Source of the DNA: Akkermansiaceae bacterium
GTDB lineage: Bacteria; Verrucomicrobiota; Verrucomicrobiia; Verrucomicrobiales; Akkermansiaceae
Assembly: GCA_023301645.1 (NCBI GenBank)
Contig: JALZUH010000210.1
Location: 1-20,239, forward strand
Direction of reading: 5' to 3'
DNA length: 20,239 bases
A program made the position numbers and the translations under genes. Of the stretch, positions 7,598 to 16,300 are shown one piece after another. Numbering within the stretch: position 1 is the stretch's first letter; each line of letters begins with the position of its first letter. The notes below the pieces were generated by a model. It saw nothing but the letters and a program-made list of their open reading frames with translations. It did no database searches and was not told where the DNA came from.

Positions 7598-7963
7598 ATG
7601 GATATAAAAGTGGATCGCACTCAACTACTCGCTCTCGCAGGAAATGACCCCAGCATACTACGTCCCATTGTAGAGCAATTTCATGAAAACAGCCTAAGTA
7701 TGGTTGAGGAAATGAAAGACTACCTAACGCGAGCGGATTTCGAACAAATTGCCAGTGGCATCCACCAGTTAAAGGGATCTTCTGGCACGTTAGGTATGGT
7801 TTCACTGTATCAATCATGTGTGGATTTGGAGGCGCGTCTAGGGGATGTTCTTGATGAGAATTTATTAAATGGTTTATTATTCGCTCAATTAGCTGAGCAA
7901 GTCAGTGGCTCGACTCAGTCTGTCTTAGCCTTATTAGATCGCCCAGAAACCACAGCGGGGTGA
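7598..7963 (+). CDS. Histidine phosphotransfer (Hpt) protein
   Basis: A 121-residue, all-helical-looking cytosolic protein. The phospho-acceptor motif IHQLKGSSGTLG places the active histidine at H56, the classic HxLKGSS signature of Hpt domains. Such proteins shuttle phosphate from the receiver of a hybrid kinase to the receiver of a separate response regulator. It is divergent from the sigma54 regulator/H-NOX/hybrid-kinase cluster, so it is the obvious bridge between D489 of the kinase and D56 of the regulator. A GTG at 7589 in frame could add three residues; ATG at 7598 was preferred. Its last 49 bases overlap, tail to tail, the 3' end of the outer-membrane efflux gene on the other strand. 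Confidence 0.92.
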   Translation: MDIKVDRTQLLALAGNDPSILRPIVEQFHENSLSMVEEMKDYLTRADFEQIASGIHQLKGSSGTLGMVSLYQSCVDLEARLGDVLDENLLNGLLFAQLAEQVSGSTQSVLALLDRPETTAG

Positions 7964-9378
7964 GGCAGCTCTCCTCCTCCCAGTGCCTTGAATAGCCTTA
8001 CTGTATGGGCTGCATGTCTACCCTGAGTAGCAAGGCTCTCGTCTCTGGTAATGATGTAATCCTGCTGAGTATTGAGTAAGCGGCGGAGATCCACCTCACC
8101 GACATCATAAGCATCCAGCATGAGCTCTGCTGTTTTTCTATGCTCCATCGATGCGTCTTCTAAAATCTTCATCCGTTTGCCCGAGAAGTGAATACGCGTC
8201 ATGCTATTCTCAACTTCGGTCACAGCCGCTATCACGGTATTTTCATAAAGGACAATAGCCTGCTCTAATCGGCTCTCGTTCTCCTTGATGCGAGCGCGGT
8301 CAGCACAGCAGCGAAAAATCTTCCACCGAAGCGCCGGCCCAAAACCTAATGTTCTTCGCAATGTTTCTACGGTATTAAACTGGCTAAATGCCTGATAGGT
8401 AATCGCACCTGATATCGACAACTCTGGGTAGAGCTCTGCTGTAGCCACACCAACCCTAGCCGACTGAGCTGCAATCTGTCGCTCTGCCCGTCTAACATCT
8501 GGACGAGACCGTAGTAAATCAGCAGGAGCACCCGTGGTCACTGATCTTGGGGGTGTTGGAATATCATTATGCTTACGAAGCATTTTTTGAATATTACCCG
8601 GCGCAATGGCCAATAATGCAGCCAGTCTATTACCGACTACGATCTGCTCTTCTTCTAATCTTGGAATCTCAGCCTTACTACTCTTCAGCCTTGCTCTAGC
8701 CTCGTGTAGCTCTAGCTCACTCGTGAGCCCTTCTTCTAGTCGACTAGATATGAGGTTTGCTATCTTTTGGAAATTGGCTGTTCCCTCGCGTGCGACTTCC
8801 ACCCTTTTGCCCAGAGTCCTGTATGCGATATAGTGCAGTGCGACCTCACTGTTAATAAAGACAGTAGCGTCTCGTAAGCCTTCCACCTGCGCTTGATAAT
8901 CAGCGGTAGCCGACTCCACTTGTCGCTTCACTTTGCCAAATAAATCAATCTCCCAGCCCACATCGATTTGAGCGAGCTGATCCTCCGAGGAGTTAAAATT
9001 CCAATCAATGCCCGATGAGCTAAAGCTGCCTAGCCCAGAGTTCGAGCGCGCATTAAAGTCACTCGTTGGATACCAAGCAGCCGATAGCACAGAGCGCTGA
9101 TACCACGACTCTGCGATACGTGCGCGAGCAATGCGAATATTAGGGTTAGCCTTCCTAGAGAGCAAAATCAGCTCATTGAGCACAGGATCATTAAAGTTCC
9201 GCCACCAGCGCTGAGCCCCAGTAACACTAGCCTGATTATCCTTATCAATCGACGCTGTCCACTCATCTGGCAGCGACAGCTCTGGCTTCACGTAATCAGG
9301 CCCCACCACCGCGCAGCTCGATAGTAGCAGAGGACTCACACAAGCCACCCATCGCCATCTAACACGCCAAAAATTCAT
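7915..9378 (-). CDS. NodT/OprM-family outer-membrane efflux lipoprotein
   Basis: Outer-membrane channel subunit of tripartite exporters. The ATG at 9378 is chosen because GAGG lies five bases upstream; an in-frame TTG at 9390 is the alternative. The resulting 487-residue protein has an N-terminal signal with lipobox LLSSC (lipidated Cys22) followed by AVVGPDYVKPE, the typical start of the mature NodT family. Further signatures: WWRNFNDPVLNELI, a first OEP repeat with RIARARIAES, LLRSRPDVRRAERQIAAQSARVGVATAELYP in the second repeat, and LFKALGGG near the end. The tail runs about 18 residues beyond LGGG, where most relatives stop. It is divergent from the flippase-like/adaptor operon and is a likely partner of that HlyD-type adaptor. 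No RND or ABC pump gene is adjacent. Confidence 0.92.
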   Translation of the reverse strand: MNFWRVRWRWVACVSPLLLSSCAVVGPDYVKPELSLPDEWTASIDKDNQASVTGAQRWWRNFNDPVLNELILLSRKANPNIRIARARIAESWYQRSVLSAAWYPTSDFNARSNSGLGSFSSSGIDWNFNSSEDQLAQIDVGWEIDLFGKVKRQVESATADYQAQVEGLRDATVFINSEVALHYIAYRTLGKRVEVAREGTANFQKIANLISSRLEEGLTSELELHEARARLKSSKAEIPRLEEEQIVVGNRLAALLAIAPGNIQKMLRKHNDIPTPPRSVTTGAPADLLRSRPDVRRAERQIAAQSARVGVATAELYPELSISGAITYQAFSQFNTVETLRRTLGFGPALRWKIFRCCADRARIKENESRLEQAIVLYENTVIAAVTEVENSMTRIHFSGKRMKILEDASMEHRKTAELMLDAYDVGEVDLRRLLNTQQDYIITRDESLATQGRHAAHTVRLFKALGGGELPHPAVVSGRSNKAKTD

Positions 9379-9569
9379 TACCTCTAGCAATACATCACTT
9401 CATGAAAAATAGCTGTAACAATTCGTGCTTTTTAACAAAAAAAGCCTAACAGTTAAGAATGAAGAGATTTATGCACCTCCAAGTATCATCTTACCACCGT
9501 TCACCACAACCCTCGCTCTCGACCATCAAGATAGTTATCCAAGATTCCTATAGCACTGATGGATAATAA

Positions 9570-9581
9570 ATAGAATTCTAT
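9570..9581. promoter_or_regulatory. 12-bp perfect palindrome upstream of flippase-like gene
   Basis: ATAGAATTCTAT is self-complementary and ends 26 bases before the start codon at 9608, in the 200-base gap between the divergent efflux and flippase-like genes. It may be an operator. No well-spaced -35/-10 pair could be identified around it (GATAAT at 9562 is the best -10-like block). Confidence 0.3.
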
Positions 9582-9607
9582 CATTGTAGATAACGAGCCC
9601 ATGGTTC

Positions 9608-10594
9608 ATGTTAGTCAGCGGTCTAATACCAATGAAAGCCGTCCTTAAATATACCCTCGTTCTCGCGGGGCTCTGCCTCGCAGTCCTCGCGCTGCGCAGC
9701 CACTTGGATGGAATCTCTAGCCTCATTGGCACCGTAGATATCAAGCTACTACTCCTTGCCCTCGCAGGACTCCTCCTCTATCAGCTCTGGAATGCTAGCG
9801 TGTGGTCAGAGGTTCTTAATGCTATGGGATCTCGCTGTAAACGCATAGACTGCACACGTATCTGGCTAGAGTCCGAGTCTCTCAAGTGGCTCCCCGGCAC
9901 CGTTTGGAGCTACGGCTCACGAGTAATCTCTGCTCAGAAAATAGGTATTAGTAAGACAAAAGCATCCGCCAGTATTATCCTAGAGCTCATCCTCACCAAC
10001 ACCGCATGGGCAGCACTCGCCATCACCATTGTATCGGCACAGCCCATCATGAATATGGCCACCCCATACCTAGAAGCATCACGCGCATTCATCATCGATC
10101 ACGGCTGGTTTAGCCTCATAGTCATCACCCTATCCATCCCGCTACTCATCATGCTAGCGCGCGTGGTCATTACCAAGCTCAAGGCTAGCCCCAGATTCTC
10201 ACAGCTCTTCAACCTCGGACGGGTCGACTACACAAAGTGCCTACTGACGGTCGCCCACTATATCATTCTCTGCCTATGGAATGCTACCTTGATGTGGGTC
10301 GTCTTCCAGTCTGTCCCCGCTATAGAACTCCCCTACCTCACTATTTTCGGTATAGCAGGCGTTGCTTGGATGATTGGATTCTGGTCTATTGGCATCCCCG
10401 GCGGGATCGGAGTCAGAGAAGCGATCATCGTGCTTATGCTCTCCCAATACGCCAGTCTCGAATCCAGCGTGTTGGCAGCTGTCCTCTGGCGTGGCGCTCA
10501 GATGTTTGCAGAAATATCGGCCCTCATCATCGCACTTATTTACGGTGCAAAACATCATTTTAGAGAAAACCATGAAGTCATTGATCATCCATAA
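9608..10594 (+). CDS. UPF0104/MprF-flippase-like membrane protein
   Basis: A 328-residue inner-membrane protein with about seven to eight hydrophobic segments (roughly 10-30, 46-65, 120-145, 168-188, 212-238, 245-262, 272-280, 286-313). The motif GIPGGIGVREA at 262-272 is the signature of the lysylphosphatidylglycerol synthase transmembrane/YbhN (UPF0104) family. That family includes the flippase half of MprF and many proteins beside glycosyltransferases. A role in moving or presenting a lipid or lipid-linked sugar is inferred, not shown. ATG at 9632 (MKAVLKYTLVLAG) is an equally good start. It opens a plus-strand operon: the next gene begins 23 bases before this one ends, which implies translational coupling. 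Confidence 0.8.
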   Translation: MLVSGLIPMKAVLKYTLVLAGLCLAVLALRSHLDGISSLIGTVDIKLLLLALAGLLLYQLWNASVWSEVLNAMGSRCKRIDCTRIWLESESLKWLPGTVWSYGSRVISAQKIGISKTKASASIILELILTNTAWAALAITIVSAQPIMNMATPYLEASRAFIIDHGWFSLIVITLSIPLLIMLARVVITKLKASPRFSQLFNLGRVDYTKCLLTVAHYIILCLWNATLMWVVFQSVPAIELPYLTIFGIAGVAWMIGFWSIGIPGGIGVREAIIVLMLSQYASLESSVLAAVLWRGAQMFAEISALIIALIYGAKHHFRENHEVIDHP

Positions 10595-11963
10595 TAAAGG
10601 AATCCTCTTTCTTATTTGCATCGCATTGGCAGCCTTTGCCCTGCTCACATACCTCGTTATCAAGCCTGCTTACTTGGATAAAAACAACGGTATGTATGGA
10701 TCGAAACTAGGCTACCCCTCGCTCGTCCGAGCCACTGGTGGCAAGCTCACGGTCACCACCAACAAGCCCAAGCAACGACAAATCACCCGCTACCTACTCG
10801 GCGAAGGTGTCTGCTCTAGCAAACCAATCCTCGTGCCCATCATCCCTATGGCAATGGTTCAGGACGTCGTCGTCGAAGAAGGTTCCCAGATCAAAGCTGG
10901 AGACACACTAGCCACACTAGAGAACCAAAAAGCCATGATCAAATACGAGTCGGCTAAACTAGCTGTCTCAACCGCTGCCGCAGAACTCGAGCGCGTCAAG
11001 CTCGGCTCCGCCTACGTGCTCGCCCAAGAGCGCCCCGAAGTAGAAAAGATCAATCTCGCATCGATCTTAGAGCAGCAAGAATTCGCCAAGCAAGCACTAG
11101 CTCGCTACGAGAAAGCCTATCAAAAAGGCGTCATCTCCAAAGTCGCTTTTCTAGAAGCCCAAAAAGAAGCAACCATGATGACCGAGCAAGTATCACGAGC
11201 CGAGCTCTCCATGAAAATGGCTGAGAGTGGCGTGCTCCAAAGTATCAAAATAGCAGAAAACTCCCACAATGACGCCTTGCAAGCACTCGCCCATCGCGAG
11301 CAAGAGCTCGAGGCCTATAACATCCACTCCCCAGTCGAAGGAGTCGTCGACCGCGTCCTCATCAACACCGGCGAGTATAATCAAGACAGTGGCAAGCCGG
11401 GGTTTCTTATCTCCAGCGGGCTATGGTTTGACGCCTACTTTGACCAAGCTGACTTCCAGCATATTTCCACAGGGCTTGAAGCCACCGTTTCATTAGAATC
11501 ATACCCCGGTAGCCAGTTCACGGCTACCACTACCATGATCAAGCCAGTCATTAGCTTTAATAGCGGTGGTCCAGAGATCTCACGCCCCCTTCGCCCGCGC
11601 GGATCAGGCTCCCCTGAGTGGGCAGCTACCTTTAAGGTGAAGCTAGAATTCACAGACCCTATAGAAGCTAGGGAAAATAAGAATCAAAGCATTGTCACAG
11701 GCATGACAGGCTTCGCCCGCCTTAAGGTCACCAAGACAGCCCTCACCGTGCCAAGAAATGCCGTATTATCTATTTCGGCAGGCTCAGGCATACTCTACAT
11801 TGCCAATGACGATGACACCTGGGCACTCGAAGAAGTCCGTATCGGTCACGTCGATGACAAATACGTAGAAATACTAAGCCTCATAGACCCAGAAGCAGAC
11901 GTGATTATCGAAGGTCACCGTAGCTTACAACCTGATGATCAAATTAAAGTCCATCGCCCTTGA
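10572..11963 (+). CDS. HlyD/RND-type periplasmic adaptor (membrane fusion) protein
   Basis: A 463-residue adaptor with one N-terminal membrane anchor (~10-30). First lipoyl-like half at ~90-120 (VVVEEGSQIKAGDTLATLE), long coiled-coil hairpin ~121-246 rich in Ala, Glu and Lys, second lipoyl half at ~248-285 (IHSPVEGVVDRVLINTGE), then beta-barrel and membrane-proximal parts. Such proteins link an inner-membrane transporter to an outer-membrane channel. The frame is open further upstream to 10374, but that segment is antiparallel-free overlap with the flippase-like gene, so the ATG at 10572 was chosen. It overlaps the preceding gene by 23 bases and the following one by 29 bases. No ABC or RND permease is encoded next to it, so its inner-membrane partner is unknown; the divergent NodT-like channel is the probable outer-membrane partner. 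Confidence 0.88.
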   Translation: MKSLIIHNKGILFLICIALAAFALLTYLVIKPAYLDKNNGMYGSKLGYPSLVRATGGKLTVTTNKPKQRQITRYLLGEGVCSSKPILVPIIPMAMVQDVVVEEGSQIKAGDTLATLENQKAMIKYESAKLAVSTAAAELERVKLGSAYVLAQERPEVEKINLASILEQQEFAKQALARYEKAYQKGVISKVAFLEAQKEATMMTEQVSRAELSMKMAESGVLQSIKIAENSHNDALQALAHREQELEAYNIHSPVEGVVDRVLINTGEYNQDSGKPGFLISSGLWFDAYFDQADFQHISTGLEATVSLESYPGSQFTATTTMIKPVISFNSGGPEISRPLRPRGSGSPEWAATFKVKLEFTDPIEARENKNQSIVTGMTGFARLKVTKTALTVPRNAVLSISAGSGILYIANDDDTWALEEVRIGHVDDKYVEILSLIDPEADVIIEGHRSLQPDDQIKVHRP

Positions 11964-13323
11964 TCCTGACTGGTTACCCAAATCGGTCAACTTCATCGTA
12001 TCAGGACTAGCCCTCATACTCGTAGGGCTATCGATGACTCGTCCATGGTATGCCGTCCCGCAGCTATCCTTCCCTCACGGCAGTGACCCCAGCCTGCCCG
12101 TCTTCAGCAGCCAAGACTCCCTCTACACGATCTATTTTAAGCTAGCACTCATCGGCTCGACTATCCTCTTTTTGATAGCGGTTGCCATTTTTAGAAAAAA
12201 AATCAAGAGCGTAGGCGCACTACTCGTTGGATTTACCCTCACCTGCTTAGTGCTCACTCTTTGGTTCCCCACATGGCTCACCATCGGTGACAGTCACGCC
12301 ATCGGAGAAGGCGCATGGCTCCAACAGCAACACGACACCATGACGTGGCTAGGAGGTGATAGCTACCGTGCCCATGCCGAGCGGAGTATAGACCTCGGCA
12401 CAGGAGTGAATGCTCAGGATCCGCCGGCTCGACTCGCCGTCTACCGCCCCCCCACTGGTTCACTCGGTATTTCGAGACTCAACGACTGGGTATGGTGGTT
12501 CGGCTACGGCCCTGCATTCACACAATTCGTCGGTAAAGGCTGGTTCTACGCCACTGGCGGATACGCACTCGGTTCAGTCTGCATCTTAGGCTTTTACTGG
12601 AGACGCCATATCACCCGCGCCCGAAAGCTCCTGAAAAGACTCATCATCTACCTAGCCGCCGTTATCACCATCACCACTACCATATCAGCAGCCGTCGTCA
12701 TCACCTGTAAACGCCACCTCTCTCAGGCAGAAGAAGCCACTGCCCAAGGAGACTACTTCCAAGCGAGAAATAGCCTAAAGCAAGCCATTACAACGATGCC
12801 TAGCCTAATCAATGATAGTGGCATCATCAGACAACTTGGCTACTACGACTCACAGCTCGACGACGAGCCATCTCAATTTGCCATCCTTTATCAAATCTCT
12901 TGGTTCGAAAACGAAGGCTACTACAGCCGTGCCCGCGAGCTAGTGAGCCAATTATCCAATCAACGCAACGAGCTCCCGCGACCCGCCGCCAGAGAGCTCT
13001 CGCGCCATCAACTCAGAATAGCTATTAACTTCATTAACTCGGGTAGATACCTCATCGCCAAAGAACACCTAGACGAGCTACTCAAGCATGAGCCCAGCAG
13101 CCCACAGGCGCACTTCCACAGACAACTCATCGCGACACAAACAGGGCACCTCCATAGCAATAGAATCCACAGCAGCCTACTGAGAAATATCTACGACGGC
13201 TATAAAAGTAAAAACAAGCGCAGTGTCATCGCCGCCTCCTGGTGGATGCTCGCACAAGGAGAGCTCAATGCAGGCAACACCCAACAAGCTCGCGAAGCTC
13301 GCCTCAAGTCCCAAGGCAAATAA
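11935..13323 (+). CDS. Membrane protein with TPR-like C-terminal region
   Basis: I do not recognise the family. This 462-residue protein has membrane segments near 19-36, 67-85, 92-112, 200-220 and 236-258. A Trp- and Gly-rich loop lies between the third and fourth (GGDSYRAHAERSIDLGTG region, ~118-198). The last ~200 residues are helical and repeat-like (QAEEATAQGDYFQARNSL, YYSRARELVSQL, GRYLIAKEHLDELLKHEP, LAQGELNAGNTQQAREAR), which resembles degenerate tetratricopeptide repeats used for protein-protein contacts. Translation starts inside the adaptor gene (29-base overlap), and the glycosyltransferase gene follows after 12 bases, so it belongs to the same envelope operon. A scaffold or assembly role for that system is plausible inference only. 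Confidence 0.7.
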   Translation: MIKLKSIALDPDWLPKSVNFIVSGLALILVGLSMTRPWYAVPQLSFPHGSDPSLPVFSSQDSLYTIYFKLALIGSTILFLIAVAIFRKKIKSVGALLVGFTLTCLVLTLWFPTWLTIGDSHAIGEGAWLQQQHDTMTWLGGDSYRAHAERSIDLGTGVNAQDPPARLAVYRPPTGSLGISRLNDWVWWFGYGPAFTQFVGKGWFYATGGYALGSVCILGFYWRRHITRARKLLKRLIIYLAAVITITTTISAAVVITCKRHLSQAEEATAQGDYFQARNSLKQAITTMPSLINDSGIIRQLGYYDSQLDDEPSQFAILYQISWFENEGYYSRARELVSQLSNQRNELPRPAARELSRHQLRIAINFINSGRYLIAKEHLDELLKHEPSSPQAHFHRQLIATQTGHLHSNRIHSSLLRNIYDGYKSKNKRSVIAASWWMLAQGELNAGNTQQAREARLKSQGK

Positions 13324-13335
13324 ACCCAACTCAAG

Positions 13336-16300
13336 ATGAACCCAGAAAGTAGCAGTAAGCGATCAAAGGCGGCGACAGCCCTCTCGATCACTGCGTCGCT
13401 CCTTCTGATCTGGTGGTTTCTCAGTGGGCAGCATGCAGGTGACATCAGCCGCTACAATCACCACATACCCGATAATGCTCATTGGATAACCACGCAGGAA
13501 AACACCCAATACACAGGCTATTTCAGAAAAGAAATCCTGCTCAATGCCGACGTGAAATCCGCCTATATCGCCGTCATGTCAGATGGCGGCTACGAGCTCC
13601 TCTGTAATGGAAATCCCGTAGGGGCACAAACCTACTGGCGACCCACACGGACCTTCCAGAATGGACTCAGCCACTCGGGACAGCGCATCTCTGGGCTCAC
13701 GCCCATCATCGCCTATAACTTCCCCCGTGAATACCAATGGAGTGGCCACCGATATGACCAAACCGTAACCTTATACGACATTCGCGCCTTTCTACAAAAA
13801 GGCAAAAATGTCATCGCTATCTCAGCCGAAGGCAGGAAAACACAACCCACCATCCTCGCCTATGGAGCTATCAATACACGCGACAACAAGAGCCTCACCC
13901 TTCAATCTGATCGTTCATGGAAAGCTGAGCCCGTCCCTCAACTAGTGCGGCAAAACGACTGGGCTACCCCCACTGTAGACACTAGTCAATGGAAGCAAGC
14001 CATCCCGAAATATGAAGCCCCTACTCAGGCACAAGCTAAGAACGGTCGTCCTAAGGCCAAAACCCACCCCTTATCAACCGTCCCTGAGTCACTCTACCAA
14101 GAGCCCTTTGTAGCTCAGTGGGTCATCGGCAGAACCTCTGAAAATGATAGCCAGCACGCCTACGAGTTCACAGCAAAATTTGACGCCGAAAAGCACGACA
14201 GTTCGTGGCTAAAAGTCCTCTCACACGGCGACTTTTGGATCTGGATCAACGGCAAACGACTCAACGTAAATCGATCAAAGCGAAAGGGCTACCATGGCGG
14301 AGAGTGGCTAGTAGCATGGCAAGGTCGCCGCCCGCTAGCCACCCCACCCGTGCTACTTGACCCCGATGAAGCATCTGACTTCTTCGGCGGCGAGCGCTTC
14401 AAAAACCCACGCCACGGAGACCCCACGGAGAACGACTTCAAACCCTACCAAAACAACGCCAATCGCACCCGCGAGCGCCCGAATCAAAACAATGACGACA
14501 CCATCGTAGAGGGTGAGGAACAAAAAGGCCGACTCCAAGACCCCTACGGCATCCTCGAAGAAGCCGACCCTGCAGTCCCACATTCCATTATTCGCAAACG
14601 TGCCAAGTCCACGCTCCAAGCCTATGACATGAGCGAGCTGACCCATACGGGGAAAAACCACATCAGAATCCGACTCATTAATGGCTCATCTTCCGGTTAC
14701 CAAGGCAGCCAAGCTCATAAGTTCGCCATCGACGCCTGCACCATCGACTCATCAGGTAAAGCTCACAAAATAACCAATCTACCATGGCGGATCAAGTATA
14801 CCAATAGCGAGCCAACCGCCCTCACCTACAAACCCGCACTCATCGGCAACAGCGTGACTCCTGGTGAGACTCCATCGATGAAGTTCATGGGCGGGAGCAG
14901 ACAAGCTGCCAAGGCCTCACATATCATCGCGGCTGCCGCGTGCCTCTTCATACTGTGCTACCTCCTAAGCCAGCAGCTAGCTAGGTATAGACGAAGCAGT
15001 ATCATCATCACCATAAGCCTTGCCCTCGCAGCGCTCTTACAGACCTGCTTCATGGAGCGCAGCGAGCTCATCTACTTCACCTCCCAGAGCTGGGCATTCA
15101 CCAGTGTTGCCATAGCCATAGCAATTGCCTCGGGTATGAGCATACACGAGCACATACTCAGTAAAAAGCAGCATATCCCCAGTAGTCACACCCAGCTCAC
15201 CAAGAGCCCCTACCTCTGCCTCGCCCTGCTGCTCATCGTCTTCCTCGCACGCGCATGGATGGTGCACGACCAGCCCATCGATGATGACGAATACGCATCG
15301 ATTCAGGCTATTCTCGCTATTGCAGAAACAGGAAAACCCACCATCGCTGGTGACATTTGGTATAGCCGTAGTCCACTCTACCACTACAGCGCTGCATTTT
15401 TTGTCAAACTCTTCGGCCCACACATATGGTCGCTTCGCCTCTACTCCGTGCTGCTGAGTGTCCTCACAGGCTGGCTCGTCTGGATATTAGCACGCCGATA
15501 CTTCAGAGATCCGTGGGTAGCCCCTACCGCCCTCACCCTCTTCGCCCTTCACCCATTCCTCATATTCAGCGGCCACATTGCCAGATTCTACCAGCAGCAG
15601 CAGCTCATGGTCATCCTGATGATCCATCTCTTTATCCAAGGCTTCATCTTTAAGAAATCAATCTGGCATCGAGCAGGGGCTATCATCCTCTTTAGCTTCG
15701 CCGTATTGAGCCAAGAGATCAGCATTGGATTTGTCCCCGTATTCCTACTCACCTACTTGATCTTTGGCAGAGGGGTGCCTTTCAAGTGGGCGCTCAAGGC
15801 CGTGCTCTACCTCGTTTTTGCCGGTATCCTCATCACCGCTGACATCCTGCTGTTTAAAACCAAGTGCATCACCCAGAGTGTCGGAGTATCCCCCAATGTA
15901 GAAGCCACCCTTGCCCCGACCTTCTGGGAACTGGGCAATCTATTCTCCATGTTTATCGGCTATTCTCGCCTGCACCTAGCACTCAGTGTTTTCTACCTAT
16001 TTAGCCTCATCTACTCCGTCAGGCGGGGCTCTAGTAGACTCATCACCCTGCACGCCTTCCTACTGCTATCGATTCTTATTTTCAATCTCACCATCACCTC
16101 CGTTAGCTTTCGCTACATGTATTCGATCATTCCACTATGGATACTACTCGGCACCCACGGTATTAGTATCTTCGCGAAGTGGTTCGCCAGTTCCCTCGGC
16201 AGACATAGCTACCCAGCGATCTTTGCCTTATCATTACTCACGGTGTTACTATCCTTCGCACCATGGCGAATTATCGGCTCCTATCAGGAAAAGATCCTCG

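Noticed and set aside
10374..10571. Upstream extension of the adaptor frame
   Set aside because: It lies wholly inside the flippase-like gene in another frame, has no adaptor-like content, and the anchor starts right after ATG 10572.
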